This document shows positions 49,506-57,579 of a DNA stretch of 64,000 nt, piece after piece (position 1 is the first letter of the stretch; each line of letters begins with the position of its first letter). Location of the stretch: the NCBI RefSeq assembly GCF_002088935.1, contig NZ_NCSS01000006.1, positions 650,343 through 714,342 on the forward strand, written 5' to 3'. The translations under genes were made by a program, and so were the position numbers. This DNA comes from Henriciella litoralis. GTDB lineage: Bacteria; Pseudomonadota; Alphaproteobacteria; Caulobacterales; Hyphomonadaceae. Below the pieces are notes generated by a model that had not been told where the DNA came from, ran no database searches, and saw only the letters and a list, made by a program, of their open reading frames with translations.

Positions 49506-50929
49506 GATTCAAGCACCCAGGTATCCTTGGTTCCGCCGCCCTGACTGGAATTGACAACCAGCGAGCCCTTTTTCAGCGCAACGCGCGTGAGACCGCCGGG
49601 CGTAATATCGACGCCGTTTGGCGAAACGAGCACGAATGGCCGAAGATCAACATGGCGAGGGGCGAGGCCTGCTTTCGTAAATATCGGGACGGTCGAGAGC
49701 GCCAGAGTTGGCTGCGCGATATAGCCGTCCGGTTTGGCTTTCAGCTTGGCGCGGAAATCAGCGATTTCCTTTTTAGAGGCTGCCGGCCCGACCAGCATGC
49801 CGTAGCCGCCAGATCCGTGAACTTCCTTCACGACCAGATCGGCCAGATTATCGAGCACATAGGCCAGCGAGTCCGGCTCCGAGCAACGCCATGTCGGCAC
49901 GTTCGGCAGCTTGGCCTTCTCGCCTGTGTAGAACTCGACGATGTCCGGCATATAGGAATAGATCGCCTTGTCATCGGCAATACCTGTGCCCGGGGCGTTG
50001 GCGATCGTGATGCCCCCTGCCCTGTAGACGTCGAGGATACCGGGAACACCGAGCATCGAGTCCGGATTGAAGTTCATCGGGTCGAGAAAGTCGTCATCGA
50101 CGCGGCGATAAAGAACATCGACCGGCGTATAGCCTTGCGTTGTGCGCATGGCGACACGTCCGTTCACGACCCTGAGATCATGTCCCTCGACGAGTTCAGC
50201 GCCCATTTCATCAGCTAGAAACGCATGTTCGAAGAAAGCAGAATTATGGATACCCGGGGTCAGCACGGCGATTACCGGCTTGCCCTTGCACGCAGGCGGA
50301 GCGCAGGCCGCCAATGAGCGACGCAGACGCTTCGGATAGGTCGAAACCGAACACACCTTGTTCTGGAGGAAGAGTTCGGGAAACATCTCGAACATCGTTT
50401 CGCGATTTTCGAGCATATACGACACGCCGGACGGTGTGCGCGCATTATCCTCAAGAACGTAGAACTCATCCTCGCCGGTGCGGACGATATCCGTCCCGAC
50501 AATATGCGTGTAAATGCTACCGGGCGGCTCCACGCCGATCATCTTGGTCAGATAGGCTTCGTTGCCACTGATCATTTCGCGCGGGAGACGGCCCGCCTTG
50601 ATGATTTCCTGGCGGTGGTAAATGTCATGCAGGAACGCATTCAGGGCCCGTACCCGCTGCTCGATCCCTTCAGAAAGCTTGCGCCACTCACTGTTGGACA
50701 GGATGTGTGGCACGATGTCGAAGGGAATGAGACGTTCGTTCGCTTCTTCGCGTCCATAAACGTTGAACGTAATCCCGGTTCTGCGGAACGCCTGCTCGGC
50801 TTCGCCGGCCTTTCGTCTCAGTCTGGAGCGGTCTTCGCCCTCAAACCAGCGGTGATAATCCTCATAGGGACCACGAGGTGTATCACCGTGCCCGAACATT
50901 TCATCATAGATCGGTTTATCGTCCGGCAT
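49502..50929 (-). CDS. Circularly permuted ATP-grasp type 2 protein
   Basis: A 475-residue putative amide-bond ligase, first gene of the Anbu operon. The family signatures are EMFGHGDTPRGPYEDYHRWF, VYGREEANERLIPFDIVPHI, NAFLHDIYHRQEIIKAGRLP and EFYVLEDNARTPSGVSYMLE. Further ones are RRVDDDFLDPMNFNPDSMLG, GITIANAPGTGIADDKAIYS, VVKEVHGSGGYGMLVGP and LRPFVLVSPNGVDITPGGLT. The permuted ATP-grasp fold binds ATP through the last of these regions. Such proteins are predicted to add amino acids or peptides onto a substrate. AGGAG lies four bases before ATG 50929, making it the best-translated start in the operon. Its promoter lies in the 220-base region shared with the divergent glycosyltransferase gene. 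Confidence 0.94.
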   Translation of the reverse strand: MPDDKPIYDEMFGHGDTPRGPYEDYHRWFEGEDRSRLRRKAGEAEQAFRRTGITFNVYGREEANERLIPFDIVPHILSNSEWRKLSEGIEQRVRALNAFLHDIYHRQEIIKAGRLPREMISGNEAYLTKMIGVEPPGSIYTHIVGTDIVRTGEDEFYVLEDNARTPSGVSYMLENRETMFEMFPELFLQNKVCSVSTYPKRLRRSLAACAPPACKGKPVIAVLTPGIHNSAFFEHAFLADEMGAELVEGHDLRVVNGRVAMRTTQGYTPVDVLYRRVDDDFLDPMNFNPDSMLGVPGILDVYRAGGITIANAPGTGIADDKAIYSYMPDIVEFYTGEKAKLPNVPTWRCSEPDSLAYVLDNLADLVVKEVHGSGGYGMLVGPAASKKEIADFRAKLKAKPDGYIAQPTLALSTVPIFTKAGLAPRHVDLRPFVLVSPNGVDITPGGLTRVALKKGSLVVNSSQGGGTKDTWVLES

Positions 50930-51149
50930 ACGGCTCCTGGGCTTTAACTAACATATCTGGGCCAGACTAATTTGGCGCTCTTAGCAGCAACAAGCGAGAC
51001 CAGCTTCCTCAAAGCAATTAGATTGGCGTTGCACAAAAACCAGTCGAAAAAGCAAACGACTAGTCAACAGACCAGCTTCCATCGCCCTGATTCGTTATCG
51101 ATAGCCCGCAACTGACCTGTGGCGAAAAAGCAACACCCATTCCTACGAC

Positions 51150-52520
51150 ATGTTTACAAAGATGCAACCGTCCGGCGGAAACGGCGTTTGGTCTTTCATG
51201 AAACAGATGCACCACAACAATCCAATCGCACCGGTTGAGGGGCCGGAAGACCAACCACCCCTGGAAGTGGCTCTCCTTACATGGGAGTACCCACCCATTC
51301 CGACCGCGAAGGGCCGCGTTGCCTGTGAAGTTGCTCACGGACTTGCCGCTCATGGCGTTAATGTTCGCGTGTTCACCATGGACCGCGAAGACGTTGTGCG
51401 GACGGACCACGAACGGATCGAAGTGATCGGTTGCGCAAACCGGATCACGGGCCTGCGCCGTTTAATGCGCCGCATTCCCGGCCTTGAGCAGATTGCCGCC
51501 GCTGCAGCCTTCCGTGAATGCGTTCACGAAGAACATGAGCGTCGCCCGTTCGACATTATCGAAACGACCAATTGGGGGGCACCATCTTCCATGTTGATGG
51601 ATTGTGGCCTGCCGGTTGTCGTGCGCAACTCAGCGCCTCATGATCTGGACGACCTTCGCACCAAAACGCTGGCGCAAAAATTTTCTCGCCGCATTGCGAA
51701 TGGCCTTGAAGCGCGTGTGAACGTGCAGGCTGATGCGGTCATTTCAAACGGCCGCGCGCATGCAAATGCAATCCGCGACTGGTATGATCTGCGCCCCGGC
51801 CTGATCCATATGGTCACGCCGCTGTCAGTTGAGCCAATCATGCGCAAAGCTGGAAGCGAAATGCCCTTCCCGCCAGCGCATGCCCGCCTTCGTCTGGCCT
51901 ATATTGGCGACGACAGCATTCGCAAAGGCTTTGAAGAGGCTCTAGCCGGCTTTGCCCAAGTCGTTGAGCACGCCCGTCAGACTGACACGCTGCTGCCGGA
52001 GCTCCACCTTATGGGCCTTGAGAACGGCGCCCTCGAAGCACATCTACAGGCGCTTGAGATCGATGCTGAAACGCAGGAACAGATATATGACTATGGCCGC
52101 GTCACCGACGATGCCATGACGCACGTTATGAAGCGGTGTCATGCCGTTCTTGCACCATCGCGCTATCAGTCATTCGGATCGGTTTATCATGAAGCGGCCG
52201 CTATGGGCCGTCCATTGATTGCCTGCGCCGAAGACCCGACTGCGACTGAATTCGTTCGACGCAATGAGTGTGGTGTTCTGGCGCGGGAATGCACGCCGGA
52301 AGCGATTGCAGACGCCGTCATCGGCCTGTTTGCAGATCGTCAGGAAATGATGGAGATGCGCCGCGCCGGCCTTCGTAAGTCTACCTCCTGGACACGTCAG
52401 GCCCTCGGCGCTCGCACGCTTCAGGTCTATCGCCGCGCCATGCGTCTGGAAGCGATCGACATTCCTGGCGAGCGTTATCAGGGTGTTCGCCAACGCGCGC
52501 TCCAACGCTATCACGCCTGA
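51150..52520 (+). CDS. Family-4 glycosyltransferase
   Basis: A 456-residue GT-B glycosyltransferase. After an extended N terminus of about 37 residues, LEVALLTWEYPPIPTAKGRV and EVAHGLAAHGVNVRVF begin the first Rossmann domain. The donor-binding domain has RLAYIGDDSIRKGFEEALAG, VLAPSRYQSFGSVYHEAAAM with the E-x7-E-like arrangement, and GRPLIACAEDPTATEFVRRN. There is no membrane helix. Sugar donor and acceptor are unknown. The start at 51150 lacks a clear ribosome-binding site; in-frame ATGs at 51165 and 51198 are alternatives. The gene is divergent from the Anbu operon and ends with a strong terminator. Confidence 0.88.
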   Translation: MFTKMQPSGGNGVWSFMKQMHHNNPIAPVEGPEDQPPLEVALLTWEYPPIPTAKGRVACEVAHGLAAHGVNVRVFTMDREDVVRTDHERIEVIGCANRITGLRRLMRRIPGLEQIAAAAAFRECVHEEHERRPFDIIETTNWGAPSSMLMDCGLPVVVRNSAPHDLDDLRTKTLAQKFSRRIANGLEARVNVQADAVISNGRAHANAIRDWYDLRPGLIHMVTPLSVEPIMRKAGSEMPFPPAHARLRLAYIGDDSIRKGFEEALAGFAQVVEHARQTDTLLPELHLMGLENGALEAHLQALEIDAETQEQIYDYGRVTDDAMTHVMKRCHAVLAPSRYQSFGSVYHEAAAMGRPLIACAEDPTATEFVRRNECGVLARECTPEAIADAVIGLFADRQEMMEMRRAGLRKSTSWTRQALGARTLQVYRRAMRLEAIDIPGERYQGVRQRALQRYHA

Positions 52521-52546
52521 TTGAGCCTTTAAGGTTCATCTGTTTC

Positions 52547-52581
52547 AAAGCCCCGTCACGCTTGCGTCGGCGGGGCTTTTT
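52547..52581 (+). terminator. Rho-independent terminator after glycosyltransferase
   Basis: The stem AAAGCCCCG (52547-52555) pairs with CGGGGCTTT (52571-52579) around a 15-base loop and is followed by Ts to 52581. Confidence 0.9.
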
Positions 52582-52708
52582 CATTCTGCGGCTTATGAGT
52601 TGGTTGGAATGTCCAGAAGAACAGATATGAAAGGGCGAACGACAGCGCGGACGCTGCACGTGTTGGCCTGTGGCAATGCCCTGCCCGACCGCCGGAGAAT
52701 TGGATGCC

Positions 52709-53527
52709 ATGACTGACAAAATGGATCTTGAGACCCGGCTGAACGCATTTCTCGACGGAGAGCTTGCGCCTGATGAGCGCGAATTGACCGAACGGCTGAT
52801 TGAGGCCGATCCAGTCATTGCCGCCAGGGTCGACGCGCTCACGCGTACACGCGCTCTCTCCGAAGGTGCCTCGCGCGAGAGAGCCGAGCGGCCTGGGGCA
52901 CAGCCAATAGATGCGCTGATTGAACGGCTTGAACGAGAGCTTGGCGCACCCGCCCCGCCACCGATGCCGGAAACACGGGAAGCGCCGCAAGTGCCTGTGC
53001 GGCCTGCAGCGCAGCGCAATGCGAATATCAAACAATCCGCACAGACAGGACCATTAGCGCTTTTGAAAAAGCACAGAGCCATCGCAGCCGGCTTTGCCGT
53101 TGCGATCGGAATCTGGGCCATGCTTATGCTGATGCCTGCGCAGACCGCTGATAAATCTGTGGCCGGTGCGAGCGGACGTCTCGCGCCGGACCAAGGGGTT
53201 GGCGCCGTCTTCGAAACAGTCCCCAGCGGCGATACGGCTGATCTGGGCGAGAATATTGAGGCGGCTCCGCAATTCTCTTTCGCCACCGCAGACACATATT
53301 GCCGTGTCGTCGATATTGCGGGCCCGCAAACTGATAGCCGTCTTGTCGGTTGCAAGGCCGGAGACGGCTGGCAGATCGAGATCGCGACCTACACCTCGGC
53401 CAGCGCTGCTGCTGTCGACACATATGTTGAAGAGATGATGGCAGGCGATACGCCCCTGTCCGGCGATGCAGAAGCAGAGCTGATCAGGACTGGCTGGGCC
53501 GCGTCACCCGGCGCCCTACCCCGCTGA
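52709..53527 (+). CDS. Anti-sigma-factor-like single-pass membrane protein
   Basis: A 272-residue protein. The first about 45 residues (MDLETRLNAFLDGELAPDER, ELTERLIEADPVIAARVDAL) match the N-terminal region of membrane anti-sigma factors, though the zinc HxxxCxxC motif is not present. A proline-rich linker (GAPAPPPMPETREAPQVPVR) leads to one membrane helix (IAAGFAVAIGIWAMLMLMPA, about residues 126-145). A periplasmic domain follows with two cysteines (DTYCRVVDIAGPQ and RLVGCKAGDGW). No sigma-factor gene lies beside it, so its partner is elsewhere or absent. The start is placed at 52709 since the conserved part begins there. Confidence 0.62.
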   Translation: MTDKMDLETRLNAFLDGELAPDERELTERLIEADPVIAARVDALTRTRALSEGASRERAERPGAQPIDALIERLERELGAPAPPPMPETREAPQVPVRPAAQRNANIKQSAQTGPLALLKKHRAIAAGFAVAIGIWAMLMLMPAQTADKSVAGASGRLAPDQGVGAVFETVPSGDTADLGENIEAAPQFSFATADTYCRVVDIAGPQTDSRLVGCKAGDGWQIEIATYTSASAAAVDTYVEEMMAGDTPLSGDAEAELIRTGWAASPGALPR

Positions 53528-53589
53528 ACCAATGCACGTACTGGCGGGACGAATGTCCCGGCAGCAATCTCGTGCGAATGGAAAAGGTT

Positions 53590-53665
53590 TGGTACGCCCA
53601 ACAGGATTCGAACCTGTGACCTACTGATTAAAAGTCAGTTGCTCTACCAACTGAGCTATGGGCGC
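53590..53665 (-). tRNA. tRNA-Lys (anticodon TTT)
   Basis: A 76-nt minus-strand cloverleaf with encoded CCA. The acceptor is GCGCCCA with TGGGCGT (first pair G-U). The D arm GCTCAGTTGGTAGAGC is identical to the other tRNA-Lys. The anticodon loop CTTTTAA gives TTT for codons AAA/AAG. The T arm has AGGTTCGAATCCT. Together with the CTT isoacceptor at 46881 it flanks the Anbu module. Confidence 0.97.
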
Positions 53666-53779
53666 TCCGAAGCGAGGTTCCTAGTCGAGTGTGCCGGGAA
53701 GGTCAACGCGCACAATGGTGCAAAATACATGTCAGTGCATGCCATGCTTTTGCCCCGAAGATCGCCTTGAATCATCAGC

Positions 53780-54565
53780 ATGAAACAAGCTGCGATTTTC
53801 TCTCTCGTCTTTGCCTCGCTTATCGCCGGTTGTGCGGCTCAATCGGCCGGCAAGGCGGCGAGCATGACACGCGATGGCCTGGCCGATGCAGCGCTGGCGC
53901 CGCTTGAGGATCTTAACATCCGCAGAGACGGGATTCCGCTTGTTCTGGCGAAGATCCAGAACCCCTATGACGTCCCGGAAACGATCACCTGCAAGCAGAT
54001 CGAGGCAGAAATTGTTGAGCTGAACAAGGTTCTGCCGCCGGACTGGGACGCCGGACCGAAGCCTGAGCAAACCGAATCGCTAAGCTCGATGGCTGCGTCC
54101 GAGGCATCTGAACAGCTGCTCAAGGCGGTCGCGTCCGAGGCGACGGGCCTCATCCCCTATCGCAGTTGGGTGCGCAAGCTGAGCGGCGCGAACGGCTATG
54201 AGAAAAAGGTCAAAGCCGCTGTCGAAAAAGGTCGCCATCGCCGGACGTTTCTCAAGGCACGCGGACAGGGCATGGGGTGCGCTGACGTCGCCGTTCCGAC
54301 GCTTCGCGCAAATTCACGCCAGCAAGTCGTGCTGTACAAGGGCGACCAGCCCGAAGGCGTGATTGTTTACGATGGCAATGCGTCCGACCCGATGACCTCG
54401 CCGACGTCCAAGGAGGCTGACAAGACGCACGAAGCCGAGCGTCTGGCCTCCAGCACCGTGCAGACGGGGCAAGTATCGGAAGAACCGCTCAGGTTTTCCC
54501 CGAAGCGGCCTACCAGCCTGATCAAGCGCGAGGAGAAGACTTCGTCTCAGACCAGCGATCGCTGA
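53780..54565 (+). CDS. Hypothetical lipoprotein
   Basis: A 261-residue predicted lipoprotein with signal peptide MKQAAIFSLVFASLIAGCAA and lipobox IAGC (Cys near residue 18). The mature part has LEDLNIRRDGIPLVLAKIQN, PYDVPETITCKQIEAEIVEL and a basic stretch KVKAAVEKGRHRRTFLKARG, then a charged, low-complexity tail. No known family was recognised, although DLNIRRDGIP followed by CxxIxxEIxxLNKVLPPDWD suggests a conserved small lipoprotein group. Its 3' end overlaps the convergent tgt gene by 44 bases. A good Shine-Dalgarno is not seen, so the start is less certain. Confidence 0.68.
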   Translation: MKQAAIFSLVFASLIAGCAAQSAGKAASMTRDGLADAALAPLEDLNIRRDGIPLVLAKIQNPYDVPETITCKQIEAEIVELNKVLPPDWDAGPKPEQTESLSSMAASEASEQLLKAVASEATGLIPYRSWVRKLSGANGYEKKVKAAVEKGRHRRTFLKARGQGMGCADVAVPTLRANSRQQVVLYKGDQPEGVIVYDGNASDPMTSPTSKEADKTHEAERLASSTVQTGQVSEEPLRFSPKRPTSLIKREEKTSSQTSDR

Positions 54566-55655
54566 GCTCTGCGCGCAGGTCTGCAAAACTGCCATCGGCA
54601 ATGGCCACGCGCATCCGGGCCATCAGCGCCTGGAAGAACGCGGTATTGTGCCAGGACAGGATCATCGAGCCGAGATACTCTCCCGACCGGATGAGATGAT
54701 GGAGGTAAGCCTTTGAATAATCATTACTTGCCGGGCAATTCACAGCCTCGTCCACGGGTGACAAATCTTCTGCAAACTTGGCGTTTTTCAGATTGATCGG
54801 CCCATCCCACGTCCAGGCCTGACCGTGGCGGCCTGCCCGCGTCGGCAGCACGCAGTCGAACATATCGATGCCGCGCGCGACACTCTCTACGAGGTCAATC
54901 GGTTTGCCAACGCCCATCACATAACGCGGCAGATGGTCTGGCAGGTGCGGCATCGTCATGTCGATCGTCGCGCACATCTGGTCATGCCCCTCGCCGACAG
55001 CGAGACCGCCAAGTGCGATCCCCCCGAAACCTTGCGAGACCACACCTTTCGCGGATTTCTCGCGCAGATCAGCAAAGTTTGATCCCTGTACAATACCAAA
55101 CAGGGTTTGCGCGTCGCGCGTGCCGAAAGCATCAAGGCTCTTCTGCCCCCAATCCAGAGACAGGTCGAGGCTGCGTTCCGCCTCTTCATGGGTGCAGGGA
55201 AAGTCAGTGCATTCGTCCAGCTGCATGGAGATGTCGGCGCCGAGGAGGTCGGCCTGGATTTCGATACTGCGGGCGGGCGTCAGCCGGTGTTCGGAGCCGT
55301 CGATATGGCTACGGAACGTCACGCCATCCTTGTCCATTTTGCGCAGCTGCGACAGCGACCAGACCTGAAAGCCGCCGCTATCGGTCAGCATCGGGCCCGA
55401 CCAGCCCGAGAATTTATGCAGGCCACCAAGCCGATGAACGCGCTCGGCGCCCGGGCGAAGCATCAGATGATAGGTATTGCCGAGGATGATATCGGCGCCG
55501 GCCTGCTCGACCTGGTCCATATACATCGCCTTGACGGTCGCGGCGGTCCCGACCGGCATAAAAGCAGGCGTGCGGATATCGCCGCGCGATGTTTTGAGCA
55601 CACCTGTGCGGGCAGCGCCTTCGCGCGCATGAATTTCAAAAGGAAATGTGGCCAT
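54522..55655 (-). CDS. tgt: Queuine/preQ1 tRNA-ribosyltransferase with degenerate zinc site
   Basis: A 377-residue TGT that swaps guanine 34 of GUN-anticodon tRNAs for preQ1. The active-site aspartates are intact: Asp92 in LTDSGGFQVWSL and Asp267 in MFDCVLPTRAGRHG. Substrate segments LGNTYHLMLRPG and SQGFGGIALGGLAVGE are normal. The zinc site, usually Cys-x-Cys-x2-Cys then His, reads VNCPAS at 305-310 followed by His336 (LSWHN). Only the middle Cys and the His remain, while V305 and S310 replace two ligands. The bases are unambiguous here. The enzyme therefore either works without tight zinc or is altered in activity. queA lies upstream in the same direction, supporting a queuosine role. Confidence 0.9.
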   Translation of the reverse strand: MATFPFEIHAREGAARTGVLKTSRGDIRTPAFMPVGTAATVKAMYMDQVEQAGADIILGNTYHLMLRPGAERVHRLGGLHKFSGWSGPMLTDSGGFQVWSLSQLRKMDKDGVTFRSHIDGSEHRLTPARSIEIQADLLGADISMQLDECTDFPCTHEEAERSLDLSLDWGQKSLDAFGTRDAQTLFGIVQGSNFADLREKSAKGVVSQGFGGIALGGLAVGEGHDQMCATIDMTMPHLPDHLPRYVMGVGKPIDLVESVARGIDMFDCVLPTRAGRHGQAWTWDGPINLKNAKFAEDLSPVDEAVNCPASNDYSKAYLHHLIRSGEYLGSMILSWHNTAFFQALMARMRVAIADGSFADLRAELSDRWSETKSSPRA

Positions 55656-55728
55656 AGGCCGAGCGTTTGACCGAAATAAACGTGCAAGGCAAGGCGGCGC
55701 GCGCGTGAGAACTGCTGCACAAATGAAA

Positions 55729-55756
55729 ACGGGCGCAGGTATTAACCCGCGCCCGT
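55729..55756 (-). terminator. Minus-strand terminator after mlaC-like gene
   Basis: Read on the minus strand, the stem ACGGGCGC pairs with GCGCCCGT around a 12-base loop and is followed by TTTCATTT. It lies downstream of the mlaC-like stop at 55782 and separates it from tgt. Confidence 0.7.
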
Positions 55757-55781
55757 CATCGACAAATTCGGAAATGCCTGA

Positions 55782-56378
55782 CTAGCTTTTGATATCGGCG
55801 ATGAGGGCGTCGATATCGCCGCCATTCTGGTCAAGCAGAGCATCAAACTGTGCGCGTTGCTCGATCGCGAACCAGACGTCCTGCACCTGGATGTCAACAA
55901 TGCCGCCATCGATCAGGCGCCAGCTGACAGTCTGGCGGTCGTCATCAGTGGTGACTTGCGTCTCGACAATCGTGTCCTTTGGACCGCGGGACACCACATC
56001 GGTCACCTCAACGCTGGCTTGCGAGAAACCGGACAAATGCTCGCGCAGCTGTTGTTTCGCATAGGTGTGAAACGCGTCCAGATAGTCTGACTTCTGCGCG
56101 TCGCTGAGGTCCGCCCAGTGATTGCCAAGCGAGAATTGGGCAACCTTGTCGACATCGACCATCTCAATGATGCGTTCGGCTTCGGCATCCGTGATATTGG
56201 AATCTTCGAGCGCAGCAATCGTGCGATCAACCGTTTCTGTGACGGTTGTCGCGGCAGCACTGTCCATGGTGTCGGCGTTTGCTGCCGGGATCAGCGCGAA
56301 GGCGCAGGACGCGGTGAACAGACCTGCAATTACGCCGCCCTTGATACGCTCAGCAGTGGTTTTCACTGATTGGGTCAT
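55782..56378 (-). CDS. MlaC/Ttg2-family periplasmic phospholipid-binding protein
   Basis: A 198-residue exported protein. A signal peptide (about residues 1-36, GGVIAGLFTASCAFALIPAA then NADT) is followed by a MlaC-like domain. Its elements include RIIEMVDVDKVAQFSLGNHW, LSDAQKSDYLDAFHTYAKQQ and a beta region ending in IVDIQVQDVWFAIEQRAQFD. MlaC shuttles phospholipids between the outer-membrane MlaA and the inner-membrane MlaFEDB complex. The other mla genes are not in the window. AAGGA lies seven bases before ATG 56378. It sits between queA and tgt, which is unusual for mlaC, and has its own terminator. Confidence 0.8.
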   Translation of the reverse strand: MTQSVKTTAERIKGGVIAGLFTASCAFALIPAANADTMDSAAATTVTETVDRTIAALEDSNITDAEAERIIEMVDVDKVAQFSLGNHWADLSDAQKSDYLDAFHTYAKQQLREHLSGFSQASVEVTDVVSRGPKDTIVETQVTTDDDRQTVSWRLIDGGIVDIQVQDVWFAIEQRAQFDALLDQNGGDIDALIADIKS

Positions 56379-56509
56379 TTTCTATTCCTTCCGTGCATCG
56401 GCACGTGTTCTGGTTTCTCCAGCTTCGCGGCCATAGGCTACGTTGCGAACCATAGAAACGCGCTTTGCCCGAACGGGTTGCACACGGGCGTCAGCGGCGC
56501 CGCTGGCAC

Positions 56510-57571
56510 TCACGCTCGGGGCAGAAGCAGGCAGGCATCGCCATAGGAATAGAAACGGTATTCATGCTTGATCGCATGCGCATAGGCGGCCTGCATCACG
56601 TCGGTCCCCATCAGCGCGCATACCAGCATGAAGAGCGAGCTTTCCGACAGATGGAAGTTTGTCACCAGCGCATCTGTGGCGCTCAGCTTATCGCCGGGCT
56701 TTAGAAAGATATCCGTTGGCCCCGTCGTTGCCATCAGCTTTCCGTCTTCGTCGACTGAGCTCTCAAGCGTTCTGAGCGCCGTGGTGCCAACCGGAACGAG
56801 ACGCCCACCTGCTGCGCGCGCCGCATTCATGCGTTCAGCCGCTTCCGGGCTGATACGGCGCCATTCCTCATGCAGGCGCCCGGAGGTCAGCTGGCTTTCC
56901 TTCAGCGGTGAGAAGGTGCCAAGCCCGACATGAAGGCGGACTGTTTCCTGCGTGATGGCCGCCGCCTCAAGCTCCGCGCGCAAGCGCGGCGTGAAATGCA
57001 GGCCCGCCGTCGGCGCGGCCACCGATTGCGCGTCATCGCCGGCAAAACTGGTCTGGTAGGTCTCCCGGTCCGTCCGGTCAGCGGCTCGGCGGCGGGCAAT
57101 ATAGGGCGGCAAGGGCATCGCGCCATGCGCGTCCAGAGCCGCATCAAGGCTCTCGCCTGACACATTGAATTCAAGCGAGATTTCGCCCGTTTCGGCTTTG
57201 CCCTTTATCTCGGCGAGGAAATCTGGACCAAACCTGATCGTATCGCCCGGCTTCAGCCGCTTACCGGGCCGCGCCAGAGTGCGCCAGGTCGCCGGACCGA
57301 CCCGTTCAACCAGATTGGCATCGACGTCGACATCCATGCCCTTCTCATCGCGCGCAAGACGCACGCCTGAGAGCGCCGCCGGGATGACACGTGTGTCGTT
57401 AAAAACCAGCATGTCGCCAGCCGAAAGCAGGCTGGGCAAATCCCGAACCGACTTGTCTTCCAGCCTGCCGTCGCCGTGGACGACAAGCAGCCGCGCGGAA
57501 TCCTGCGGGTCCGCCGGACGCAGCGCGATCAGATGTTCTGGAAGATCGAAGGCATAGGCAGAGAGGTCCAC
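56510..57571 (-). CDS. queA: S-adenosylmethionine:tRNA ribosyltransferase-isomerase
   Basis: A 353-residue QueA, which transfers the ribosyl moiety of SAM to preQ1-tRNA to make epoxyqueuosine. Recognisable are the N-terminal SAYAFDLPEHLIALRPADPQ, GDMLVFNDTRVIPAALSG, HGAMPLPPYIARR, YQTSFAGDDAQSVAAPTAGL and HVGLGTFSPLKESQLTSGRL. The start is GTG at 57571, eight bases after the cyclophilin stop. Together with tgt this gives two queuosine-insertion enzymes, but preQ1 synthesis genes are not in the window. Length is normal and all conserved blocks are visible. Confidence 0.97.
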   Translation of the reverse strand: MDLSAYAFDLPEHLIALRPADPQDSARLLVVHGDGRLEDKSVRDLPSLLSAGDMLVFNDTRVIPAALSGVRLARDEKGMDVDVDANLVERVGPATWRTLARPGKRLKPGDTIRFGPDFLAEIKGKAETGEISLEFNVSGESLDAALDAHGAMPLPPYIARRRAADRTDRETYQTSFAGDDAQSVAAPTAGLHFTPRLRAELEAAAITQETVRLHVGLGTFSPLKESQLTSGRLHEEWRRISPEAAERMNAARAAGGRLVPVGTTALRTLESSVDEDGKLMATTGPTDIFLKPGDKLSATDALVTNFHLSESSLFMLVCALMGTDVMQAAYAHAIKHEYRFYSYGDACLLLPRA

Positions 57572-57579
57572 GTCAGGAC

